From Cudoniella acicularis (lineage: Eukaryota; Ascomycota; Leotiomycetes; Helotiales; Helotiaceae), in contig JAAMPI010000561.1 of assembly GCA_013054445.1 (NCBI GenBank), positions 1 through 32,192 of the forward strand: a stretch of 32,192 nt of DNA, read 5' to 3'. A model generated the notes under the pieces. The model did not search any database. It had not been told where the DNA came from and was given only the letters and a program-made list of their open reading frames with translations. Positions within the stretch are counted from its first letter, which is position 1. The number at the start of each line of letters is the position of its first letter. Both the position numbers and the translations under genes were made by a program. This document shows, piece after piece, positions 22,972 through 32,192 of this stretch.

Positions 22972-25900
22972 TTAATGCGGCGGCGTATTTGCAATGGTGG
23001 GTGTTGTGCCACCACTGTGGGTGACGCTAGAAGGCCGAGGAGAAGATGGGGGAAGCGACTGATGTTTGGCAATGATGGCCATTTTCTTTCTAAGTGTAGT
23101 GAGACGGGTACGTATCATAGAGACGACTGAATCCTGTTAACAAAGTAATTCCAAAATATAAGGATTTGGGGGGAAAGCAGTCATTACCTTTTTGTACAGC
23201 CTGTCTATCTTCCACCTTGATGCCATTAATAGATCCATCGCTGTCACTATCGACTTGCTCTCGAAGACTTGATGATCTTCGACGCGAAGGAAGCGGTTCC
23301 TCGTCATTCTCGAGGACAGCTTCGAGCATTCGAATAGCCGTAATATAGGAAATTTCACACCCAGGAAGGTCCTCGTTTGCAATCTCATTGATAGCAGCTG
23401 AGCGACTCATCTCCAGGGCCCGATCATACATTAATTTCTCAGCGGAAATGCCTGAACTTAGCACAACTCCATCTGTGGATGAAGCTCCAGCGATTCTCGA
23501 AGCACTTGTGTGGTTGCTTGGATGCCCAGGATGGTCTTCCGGCAATTGCTTCTGGGCTTCGATGAGTTTCAGTCGTACTATTTCGGCCTTTTCCAAGACC
23601 TCGTTGAACCGGCTTCGTACCCATTGAACGGCGCTATTGATGCGATTTCCTGCTGCAGCACTCGTAGCAGACTCATGTCGATGACCACCGCTAAGTACCT
23701 CACCTCGAGTCTTGCGTGTCCACCAAGCTCCTGCAATATCCATAGATTTAGCCAGAAGAGACAAAGCCTTCACGTAGAGCACAAGGGCCTCTTCTGAAAG
23801 CGCTACTACGGCCTCTACCGTAAGACCTTCATCTTCATGAATCAAGTCGCTAGCTTTCTCGGGTGCAGGCCCGCCCAGCCCATGATCCATGGAAGGAGCC
23901 AAAGGAACGAGCTGTTTGTACTTCACTTCGGCAAAACCATAAACGACATCGCTTCTCGTAGCAGATTCCTCAATGATGTTCACGGCTTTCTGGTCCTCGT
24001 CAATTGGGACACTTGGCCTTCCATCCCCAAGAAGGCCAATGGTGCCATGGGGAGTTGGATAAGCCGGAAACGGGCTGTAGAGCTGAGGAGGTGACATTCC
24101 CTTTCCAATTAAATGGGGAGACCAGCCGACACCAAATACTCGCACACTAGCGCCATGAAGGGCTTTTGCGATGGCAGACGTAGTTGAAGGGCTACCATAG
24201 GATTTCCCAAAAGAGGTTTGGCCCTGTGGAACTGTCTCCGGTCGAGATTTGCCTTGAGCTATTTGGACTGCTCTCGAGGGTGACGATGGTACGGCGCCAG
24301 TAGGGGAAGTAGGCGCGCCTTGGGTTGTAGTTCGTCGTATTGGCCCACTCTGACGAGGTCCTGATTTTTGACCACTTTGCAAGCTGGGATTTGCTGCCAT
24401 TTCGTCCGCAAAAGCATTGACTTCAACAGCTCGTTTCTCTACTAGAACATACTCACGTGCATCGCGAACTGCTTGCTCAGCTTCTGCTCTGGCTTTTATC
24501 ATTTGCGAGTCCTCTCCTTGCTGTCCTTGTTTTAGGACTTGATCTGTAGATGCTTGTCTCGACGGTAATTTTATTTTTGTCGTTCCTTTTGTGGCACTCT
24601 GAGAAGGACTAGTCTTCAGAGTGTCGGGATTCGGAGTTGTCACAGCTTGCTGAAGAGAAGGGCGTCTCGTTTGGTTATACTTCTGGTCGTAAGAGCCTGG
24701 TCGATTATCTCGTGGCGGGGTTCCTGAGAGTTGCCTGGCTGATTCAACTTTTGGAGATCGTGGTGAAGGCGGAGCTTTTCCATCAATGGGGTCTGAAGAC
24801 TGGACAGGAGGCTTTGCTGTTAGGGGTCGTTGACTTTCCTTGCTTCTTGTGGAAAACGTCCGTGATATTTGGGCATCGTCGGACTTCCGAATCTCTCGTG
24901 GTCGGTCATCTCCAACCAAGTTAGGAATTGGGTCAACGACGACTCGGTGGTTAAAGAAACGATCGAATTGGATCCGTTCAACAGGTTTTCGTTTTAACAA
25001 TAATCTGACCAGCTCTTTCATCTCAGGACTGATTACAGCATCCCTTGGGAATTTGATTTGATCTTCGCTCTGTTCAATTTTGCGGAGCAACTCAACATGG
25101 TTAGTTGCACGAAAAGGAGGTTTTCCAGTTACCATTTCGTAGAGCACGGTACCCACTGACCAGAGATCCGCCTTGGCATCGTATTTTTCATATCGAAGGA
25201 TTTCTGGTGCCATGTACAACGGAGAACCACACAGGGTTTCAGCTAAGGATGTCGAGGGCAACGATCGAGCGAATCCGAAATCGGCAATCTTCAACATTGG
25301 TAGAGAGGTGAGACCAACCATGGGTACTAGAGCCTGCGCACTTGCTTCCATAATGTTTGTTTTGACAGGGGCATTCGCTGTGTACTGAGGCGACGGGAGA
25401 AGGAGCAGATTCTGTGGCTTAACGTCTCGATGGATGTAGTTCCGGTCTCGTAAGAATTCCATCGCACTGGCAAGTTGCTTTAGGAAATGTCGGACCAAAA
25501 CCTCATTTAGACCTCCAGCCGGTGGCATTGGGTATTTTCTGACCATGTCCCTAAGCGCAGGGTTATCCTGTAGCTTGTCTCTCTTCTTGATAAAATATGA
25601 CAAGTCCCCCAGCTCACAATACTCCATCACTAAGTTTATATGCGTCGCTGATTCTCGGCAATCGATAAGAGCAACAATGTGGGGATGATGAAGGCCTTTG
25701 AGGATTTCGATTTCGCAGTAGAGGTTCTCCTTTAGCTTCTTGTTCAGCTTTGACAGGTTGACGGATTTGATAGCTACAAGAGCTCCATCAGGCTGTGACA
25801 CTGAGGGTTAGCTAACCATGCTGCTGCCGGCAATTGAAGCTATTTGGAAATGGGAATAGAAGATGTCCAGGAAGGCACGTCAGACTCCACACCACCAAAA

Positions 25901-26043
25901 CGTACCTTGTGAATTCCTCGATAGACAGTAGCAAAGCTGCCCTTTCCAATTTCGTCCTCAACTGTGAAATGGCCAACCGTTTTATCACCCGTCCTCGCCC
26001 GCCTAGACGACGAGGACGAGGACGGGGGCGGTTGAGCCGCCAT
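22972..26043 (-). CDS. atg1: autophagy-initiating Ser/Thr kinase Atg1
   Basis: Ser/Thr kinase that starts autophagosome formation with Atg13 and the Atg17 scaffold. Exons are 26043-25906, 25792-23188 and 23126-22972, giving 965 residues. The first intron (113 bp) splits the kinase domain just after the glycine loop [10 protein letters not shown]. The last (61 bp) must be spliced to reach the basic C terminus (T-L-R-K-K). Kinase motifs: Lys55 in V-A-I-K, H-R-D with Asp169, D-F-G with Asp217, and A-P-E. Between them is the insert before D-F-G that is usual for fungal Atg1. A Y-V-L-V motif at residues 494-497, followed by E-K-R-A-V-E-V-N, fits the known Atg8-interacting motif of yeast Atg1 (Y-V-V-V). 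The region from about 640 onward is the helical MIT-type domain that binds Atg13. The linker is Ser/Pro-rich and phosphorylatable. The gene appears intact. Confidence 0.97.
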
Positions 26044-28523
26044 GTTTGCTGATTGGACCTCTTGTTCGCAGGACGCCCGACTCGCCCTGGATGGTGCTCT
26101 CGAGTGCTACCGGGTGAGGTGAGGGTATAGTGTTGAGGTGATTCGGTTCTGCATGTACACAGCAAGCTTGGTGATGGAAGGAGGAGAGCTTGAGGAGCTT
26201 GAGTTTGTTCTGGTGATGAAGTCGAAATGCGGGAGACAGCTCAAGCGAGCTCGCGAGTTTGACGGAGCTCTGGTCAGGCAACGCTTGCCAAAAAGAATGC
26301 CTCACCTCTCGATGGACGGAAGCGGTAGTTGGAGGGCGAGTGCCTGATTTGGTGGCTGGATGCTGGATGAGTACTTCGTCGGTACTAGCTAGGCAGGCTT
26401 CCGGGAGGCGGCTCGATGGCAGTCCTGAAGCTTGCGGGGGGTTTAGGCGGAGGTACGAGGGTTGCAGGGCGAGGCTGCAATGCTGAGGGCAGGTAACGAA
26501 TGGCAACGAAGCTGTACCGAGTGCAAATGAATGACTCGACGGAAGCGGCGACGCGGTGTTCAAGATGACGCTGCGGCGGTTGGAAAGGCTGCGTAGATAT
26601 TAATCGGGGGTGAAGATGGACTTATTGGGTGCGCAGATAGGGGCGAGATGGGTTGGAGGAGGAGAGAGAGAGAAGGAAGAAAGAGGAAGGGAGATGGCGG
26701 ATGATTATCAAAGTGCAAGACGGTACGAATATGGGTCATCACGAGGTAGGGACTACTTGGGTCGACGATGAGGTGACCGACGACTTTAGAGAACAAAGAC
26801 GCAGCTTTTCTCTGCCGCTTTCTGTGCAGCGAAACCATCCTAGTCATGGAAGACGATGCCGGGGCTCGGAATTCTGTCCGGGACGACCAACGCGGCCAAC
26901 GGACTGGATGGTACGAGAAGACTGCGATAAAGGCCTCGATAGCACAATGCTGCGCTGATACGAGATAGAGCTAGAAGCGACCTGGAAAGCAAAAGGCAAA
27001 AGCTGAAGTCGTTTCGTTATCTAAAGCAATGAGACACCCCAGCCCGGCACGACTCCTGACACAGGTGCAGCGAGACAAAGAAGATCCGGCCGATATACGG
27101 CAGTGAGGTCAGCGCATCCCCGGTGCTGCTATGAAGAGTGAAGGCAGGTATAGCAGACCATACCATGAAGTCTAGAGGAGCCGAGGTCACGAAGATGGTG
27201 CACACGTCCACGGCCCAACGCTTTTTCTGTGCTTGTAACACGCTCTGTAGCCTATTTGGCTACGCATGCCCGCCCAAGGAAGATTCAAGCAATTCTAAAC
27301 GGAGAACATGCTCTAAACGTGCTACAAAAGTGACAAAACATGCCTCGAGCGCCCTGCCGTTCTACATGTCCAAGTACGCGGATCGCGCTGTACTCAATCT
27401 GTATCAGCGATCCCGGACGGCTCACACCTACAGCCTCATCATCACATCACATCACACCTCTCTTATCCTACCTTACCTTTGGCCCTTTGCGCATGCTCCT
27501 CGCGGTAATACATCGAAGAGTCCTGCACCCTCCCACACCAATGCGCTCCGATTGCTCCAGAATTCTTCCGGCAAACCGCTGCACCCTCTCTTCTCCCTCT
27601 CACCTCCGCAAAAGATACGAAAAAACTCTCCGTCTCTCACCCTCACCCTCGCCCTGCCAGATTTGACTTGTCGTCCTCAACAGCTCCTCTGCACCACAGG
27701 CACATTCATACCTTCACCCACTGAATGAGCCAAAAGACGCCATCGATGCAAGACTTGCAGGTCGCCTCCAACCTCACCGGTCACGTTTCCGAGTCAGTCA
27801 CACCTTCAATTTGCTGGGGTAAGTTCAGCCAGTGCGAGTCGTTCTTTGGTCAAGGGAATGCACACCACCCAAACCTCCCCGAGTCCCCTCTCTCCCCGAT
27901 TCGAGCGTGCTGGATGTACGTGGCAGATCCTCAGGCTGTCTGCGATTGTGCATTGCACTGCTTTTCCGAGGAACCATGAGACTGGTTCCCCGGCCGGTCT
28001 AGACCTCCCACACGATGGCTTCCTGGGAAAAGGGGTCACGTGGCACAGGTAGTTCTCCAATTGATTGAACCATTGAAGAAGATATACAATTGATAGCTGA
28101 TAACCATCATTCCAAAGGAATTGATAAAGAACAAGCGCTTTTGCCTATCCGTAGGTGTTCATCGGGTGTAACTTTCCATGCACCTCTAAAGTTAAGAGCT
28201 TGGATGAAACAAGGCAGCCTTGCCTAATCGTGATGTCTCAGATAGTTCTGTCCCCACCCGCATGAGCAAAAGAAACATCGAAAATATGGAGACGCCCCTG
28301 AAAGGGGTGGTTGGGTCAATTAGTATCATTTTTCGAGACCCCTTAGGGTAAAGTTTTCCTAGGTCTACCCAAATCTATCCAGGTACCTGTAACCTAAACC
28401 GGATCCTCAATCTCCCATTCCTTTCCTTTGTACACCCTATCCGATTTTTAGAGTTCGAGTCTAGCTCCCGCCTTCCTTTGAATGCATGCAAACTCGTAAA
28501 CGCCTCTCATTGTTTCCCGGGTA
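26044..28523. other. long intergenic region upstream of atg1
   Basis: About 2.5 kb separates the atg1 start from the 3' end of the ornithine aminotransferase gene. It should hold the atg1 promoter and leader. The long open frames here (26003-26563 minus, 27138-27728 plus) are low-complexity Ser/Pro/Leu-rich or GA/CT-rich strands without motifs. A pyrimidine-rich tract at about 27420-27720 ends at an ATG at 27725, listed separately. Past about 28050 the DNA is AT-richer and empty. Confidence 0.5.
27725..27979 (+). CDS. possible small gene, unrecognised
   Basis: An 84-codon frame begins with an ATG right after a 300-base CT-rich stretch, which is typical of fungal leaders. The first 30 or so residues (Ser/Gln/Thr-rich) are plausible; a GTAAGT donor lies at 27820, so the true protein could continue by splicing. 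No domain, signal peptide or clear second exon is visible. Chance is a strong alternative. Confidence 0.2.
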   Translation: MSQKTPSMQDLQVASNLTGHVSESVTPSICWGKFSQCESFFGQGNAHHPNLPESPLSPIRACWMYVADPQAVCDCALHCFSEEP

Positions 28524-30052
28524 TCAAAGATCAACATGGATATGCACGTTCTTCTCGTCCTTTGGAATGATCTCGTCTTCTTTCTTTCCTTTCAAATCCG
28601 GCAACTCAACAATGGCTTCGCCAATAATTTTAAGTGCATCCTTGATTTGCTCTTCGGTGATTACCAAAGGTGGTGCGAGTCTAATAATATTCTCGTGCGT
28701 TGGTTTTGCCTAGAAACACTGTCAGCCTAATTCTTCAAGAAGATAATTTCGTGACTCACCAACAAACCCTTGCTCTTCAGCAACAAGCATAAATCCCATG
28801 CAGAGTGACCACCAGTATGACTCTCGTCAATGACAATAGCATTCAATAAGCCTTTGCCTCTGATCAGCTTGATCATTGGCGACTTGAGGTCTGCAAGTCC
28901 TTGACGGAAGAGGTTTCCGAGTTTTTCAGCACGAGCGGTCAGATCCTCTTCCTCCATAATTTCCAATGCTCGAATAGAGACAGCACATCCCAATGGGTTT
29001 CCTCCATAAGTGGAACCATGAGTTCCAGGTTCAACAGTGAGCATAATTTCCTTCGATGACAAAACACAAGAGACTGGGTACATCCCGCCGGAGATGGCTT
29101 TGCCAAGCGTTACCATATCTGGCTTGATGTTTGCCCATTCCGAGCAGAGCATACGTCCTGTTCGTCCAATACCAGTTTGAATTTCGTCGCAAATGAGGAG
29201 GACGTTGTGTTTCTTGCACAGTTCGTGGACCTTGGTCAAATAATCGTCCGCTGGCACAACCACACCTGCTTCGCCCTGGATTGGCTCCACAATGAACGCT
29301 GCTGTCTCCTTTCCATGTGCCTCCAATGCTGCTTCGAGATCGGGAATATTATTGAATCGAATAGATTTGTTGGTTGAAGGGCAGATAGGGCCAACGCCTG
29401 GAACGTAAGGGCCATAGTTATCGCGAGATTCAGGATCGGTGGACATCGAGATCGCGGTCATCTATTTCCTCAGATTAGCAAAAGATCATTTCTGGCAAGT
29501 GATGTTTCTTACTGTTCGTCCGTGGAAGTTCTCGGTGACTGCGAAAACTAGGGCCTTTCCAGCTGGCACACCCTTAACCTTATACGCCCATTTCCTAGCA
29601 ATCTTGATCGCCGTCTCAACAGCTTCTGCTCCAGTGTTCATGGGGAGTACCATATCGTATCCAAACGTCGTCTTGACCTTCTCAGCCCATTTTGGGAAGA
29701 CATCGTTGTAGAATGCTCGCGAGGACAGAGTCAATCGGCCTGCTTGTTCGCACAATGCTTTTACAAGCTCTGGATGGCAATGACCTTGGTTGACAGCACT
29801 GTAAGCTGAGAGGCAGTCGATGTAGTGCTTTCCCTCGGGATCCCAAACACTGGAGCCCTCGGCGCGTGCAAAGACTATGGGGAGAGGGTGGTAGTTGTGT
29901 GCGGCGTATTTGTGCTCGGCTTCAATTGCGTCTGCTGTAGATGATGCATGGTACCTGGATTCTGACAGGGCTTGAGCCGGCTGGAATGTAGGGGCAGTTG
30001 GCTTCAAGTTGCTGCCATTGGCATCAACGCTTCCGTTTGCGTGAGGAGCCAT
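28524..30052 (-). CDS. CAR2: ornithine aminotransferase
   Basis: PLP-dependent class III aminotransferase that moves the delta-amino group of ornithine to 2-oxoglutarate, giving glutamate semialdehyde, in arginine and ornithine catabolism. Exons 30052-29513, 29461-28760 and 28709-28524 are joined by introns of 51 and 50 bp and give 475 residues, about the fungal norm. Seen directly: [10 protein letters not shown] for the cofactor phosphate, N-F-H-G-R-T just before the first intron, [11 protein letters not shown] with the Asp that pairs with the pyridine nitrogen, and the Schiff-base lysine at residue 301 in L-G-K-A-I-S-G-G. The last exon carries [11 protein letters not shown], the usual C-terminal block. 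The N-terminal 25 or so residues are Asn/Ser/Pro-rich with no clear mitochondrial signal, so it is probably cytosolic as in yeast. CAR2 is the yeast name; Aspergillus uses otaA. The gene is intact. Confidence 0.97.
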
Positions 30053-30752
30053 GTTGGGTAGTTGTGAATTTTCCTCGAGACGAAGATGGTTATGGCGGGG
30101 TATTTTGTATGTTAGTTTACCGTGGGGAGGTTTTTCTTTGTTGGAGGGGTTGAAAATAAATGTTGTGTCACTGTGGGGAATTCATGTGGGAGCGAGAAGC
30201 GGACCTTTGTAGGAAAAGTTGCTTCGGCGTCTTCCTTTCCTACTAGACCCCTAAGTGCAAGTGCATGCTGTTATCTCAGCGCATGACCAGTCCGTTGACT
30301 AAAAGAATTGTTGTTGCGCTCAAACCTGCCTTTAGGGATCGAACTTATCATCAGTTTCTTCGGCCTCGTGTGAACCTGCGCTTAGGGGAGAGGCGGACAG
30401 GCGGTAGTGGGGTAAGAAGCAGCAAGGGGAGCGTCAGCCTGGGATCAGCGTGGTGGTCCGCCTATCAACGGCTTGTATTACGACCAGCGAGGTGCCAAGC
30501 GGAGGCCTCGCCTCCTGACACGGAGTGACGAAGTTGGAAAGAGTGTGAGTTGTTGCCTGAGGTTGTAAGGCATGAATGAAGAGCTTGGTTCCTAAGGCTG
30601 AGATAATTTGCACCCCTGGCACTTCGTCTCGCAAACACGTGCCCCAGGTGCTCCATATAATTTGGAAACCCGACATCAAAAATTCAAGATCTTCAGAGCT
30701 TGCAAGAGCAGCTCTTTCCTTTATTTCTTGATCTCATGAGATTCTTATTAAC
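30053..30752. promoter_or_regulatory. bidirectional promoter region between CAR2 and GPI10
   Basis: 700 bases separate two divergent start codons, so both promoters must lie here. A CACGTG E-box-like site is at about 30637-30642. Overlapping open frames at 30265-30679 show no motif. Specific regulatory sites cannot be assigned from sequence alone. Confidence 0.5.
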
Positions 30753-32192
30753 ATGAGTGTATCAAAGGCGCAGTCCGCCAAGACAACAACCAGCACAGAG
30801 GATCCGGTTATCTCACCTTCTGAAGAGGAAATCCACCCACTTGTTTACGAGCAAAGATGCAGCGACTTATGGATGGCCCTTATTGTCTTCCGATGTATCA
30901 ACGCCCTTTTTGTTAGCACCTTCTTCCAGCCTGATGAATATTTTCAATCCTTGGAGCCAGCCTGGCAAATGGCTTTTGGGCCACAGAGTGGAGCGTGGAT
31001 CACGTGGGTATGTTTTTGTTGCCCCTATCTCAGACCATTATCTGACTCCTAGATAGGAATGGCAACACCAACTTCGGTCCTCACTACATCCCGCGCTCTT
31101 TGCAGCTATCTATTGGATTGGAGACAAATCTTTGGATATGATAAGCTGTTTTCCTCAATTTCGGGCAATGATTCTCTCTGTGTTGCCAAATTTTGCACAA
31201 GCTCTTTTTGCTGGAGCGGGTGACTATTACACTTGGCAGCTTGCTGAGAGGATCTATGGAAAAGGAAGTAATGCAGGATGGGCGGCTGTGCGTATCTCTT
31301 CTCCACCTTCATTGCCCTTCCATACAAAAGATTCTAATAGAACCTAGGTTTTGATGACCGTGTTCAGTCCTTGGCAATGGTTCTGTTCAACTAGAACATT
31401 CTCAAATTGTATGGAGATGACTCTCACTATTGCTGCTCTAAACTACTGGCCTTGGGAAGTTTCTATAGACTTGACACCTGTTCCAGATGTCAAATTAATA
31501 GACACGAAAAAGAAGACTGCAACTTCATCATCCCCTACCAAGACTGATGTTTTCCAGAGCGCTGAATCTGTTAACAAGTGAGTCTATATCTCAGTCACAT
31601 TTGAACAGAACTAACACATATGCAAAGCCTCCGGATCTCCCTCCTCCTCGCCGGTACGGCTTGTATTCTCCGACCAACCAATGCCTTCATATGGTTTCCT
31701 ATCGTGATGCCATTGGTCACACGAATGTTCTCTTCAAGCACCCGACTGCATACTTCAGACTATGCCACCCTCATCCGCGAAGCACTAATTTGCGGCACAG
31801 TCATCCTCTCCATCTCCAGCATCTCAGACCGCCTCTACTTCGGCGAATGGACATTCCCACCGTATCAATGGCTCAACTTCAACATCAACCAAGACCTCGC
31901 CGTCTTCTACGGCCGCAACGACTGGCACTACTACCTAAGTCAAGGGCTTCCCCTCCTCTTAACCACCTACCTCCCTTTCTTCCTCACCGGGATTTACCAA
32001 TCAACCTCCTCCGCCACCAACACAATCCCCTTCCTCCTCAGCACCGTCATCCTCGTAACCGCCACAACACTCTCCCTAGTCGCCCACAAAGAAGTCCGCT
32101 TCATCTATCCTCTCCTCCCGCTATTGCACATCCTCTCCGCTCCACCAATCTGGGAATTCTTCCACGCCACCGCCTTGGTTACCATCCACACC
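30753..32192 (+). CDS. GPI10: GPI mannosyltransferase 3 (third mannose), 3' end outside window
   Basis: ER membrane enzyme of glycosyltransferase family 22 (PIG-B/Gpi10) that adds the third mannose to the GPI-anchor precursor from dolichyl-phosphate mannose. Exons are 30753-31007, 31057-31287, 31348-31577 and 31628 onward, with introns of 49, 60 and 50 bp that restore the frame. About 450 residues are in the window, and the gene runs off the end. Seen directly: [11 protein letters not shown] early in the protein, the luminal acidic motif of the family; E-W-Q-H-Q at the second exon start; L-R-P-T-N-A in exon 4; and H-K-E-V-R-F near 32088, the hallmark of GT22 mannosyltransferases. Many hydrophobic segments fit a multi-pass membrane protein. 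A Lys/Ser-rich insert precedes the third intron. No damage is seen in the visible part. Confidence 0.95.

Noticed and set aside
25793..25801. Start codon-like triplet at 25801 as the kinase start
   Set aside because: This lies in the first intron. The glycine loop is encoded upstream in exon 26043-25906, which joins in phase to 25792.
27138..27728. 196-codon plus-strand open frame
   Set aside because: It spans a CT-rich leader-like tract, is low-complexity Ser/Pro/Leu after residue 80, overlaps another open frame and has no motif.
1..32192. tRNA, rRNA, CRISPR arrays, IS elements or bacterial-type operons
   Set aside because: None was recognised by eye on either strand; intron-rich fungal genes make bacterial features unlikely.

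Overview
This is nuclear DNA from a filamentous ascomycete (Pezizomycotina). The evidence is multi-exon genes with introns of about 46-113 bp and GT-AG ends, fungal Zn(II)2Cys6 transcription factors, a fungal Atg1 kinase with its C-terminal MIT-type region, and a GPI10-type mannosyltransferase. The style of the hypothetical proteins and the Hsp70-like family suggest Leotiomycetes (Helotiales), but that is inference and not proven. I saw no CRISPR array, rRNA, tRNA, intact transposon or bacterial-type operon. All exon joins were made by eye from frame, splice sites and family motifs.

Layout. 1-1925: no intact gene; the minus strand carries protein-like stretches broken by stops. 3593-4737 (+): a fungal hypothetical protein. 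5855-8769 (+): a five-exon Zn(II)2Cys6 regulator of about 900 residues, with a repeat of about 33 residues and a central zinc cluster. 10064-11933 (-): a PI-PLC X-domain protein with a beta-propeller/lectin-like N-terminal half, interrupted by one frame slip. 13166-14335 (-): an unrecognised protein ending in a coding minisatellite.

15565-21491 is a run of three broken genes. They are a small Zn(II)2Cys6 gene with a stop inside its cysteine cluster (-), an Hsp70/HSPA12-like gene with stops and frame slips but well preserved introns (-), and a second Zn(II)2Cys6 gene whose frame is continuous apart from three stops (+). All nine nonsense codons can be reached by a single C-to-T change (CAG, CAA or CGA codons). 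This is what repeat-induced point mutation or cytosine deamination would give, and it is the most interesting signal in the window.

The last third holds conserved housekeeping genes: atg1 (22972-26043, -, autophagy initiation kinase), ornithine aminotransferase (28524-30052, -, arginine/ornithine catabolism) and, divergent from it, GPI mannosyltransferase 3 (30753 to the window end, +, ER GPI-anchor synthesis, cut by the window edge). They are not an operon or a pathway cluster. The contrast between this intact block and the broken block beside it is the main structural feature.
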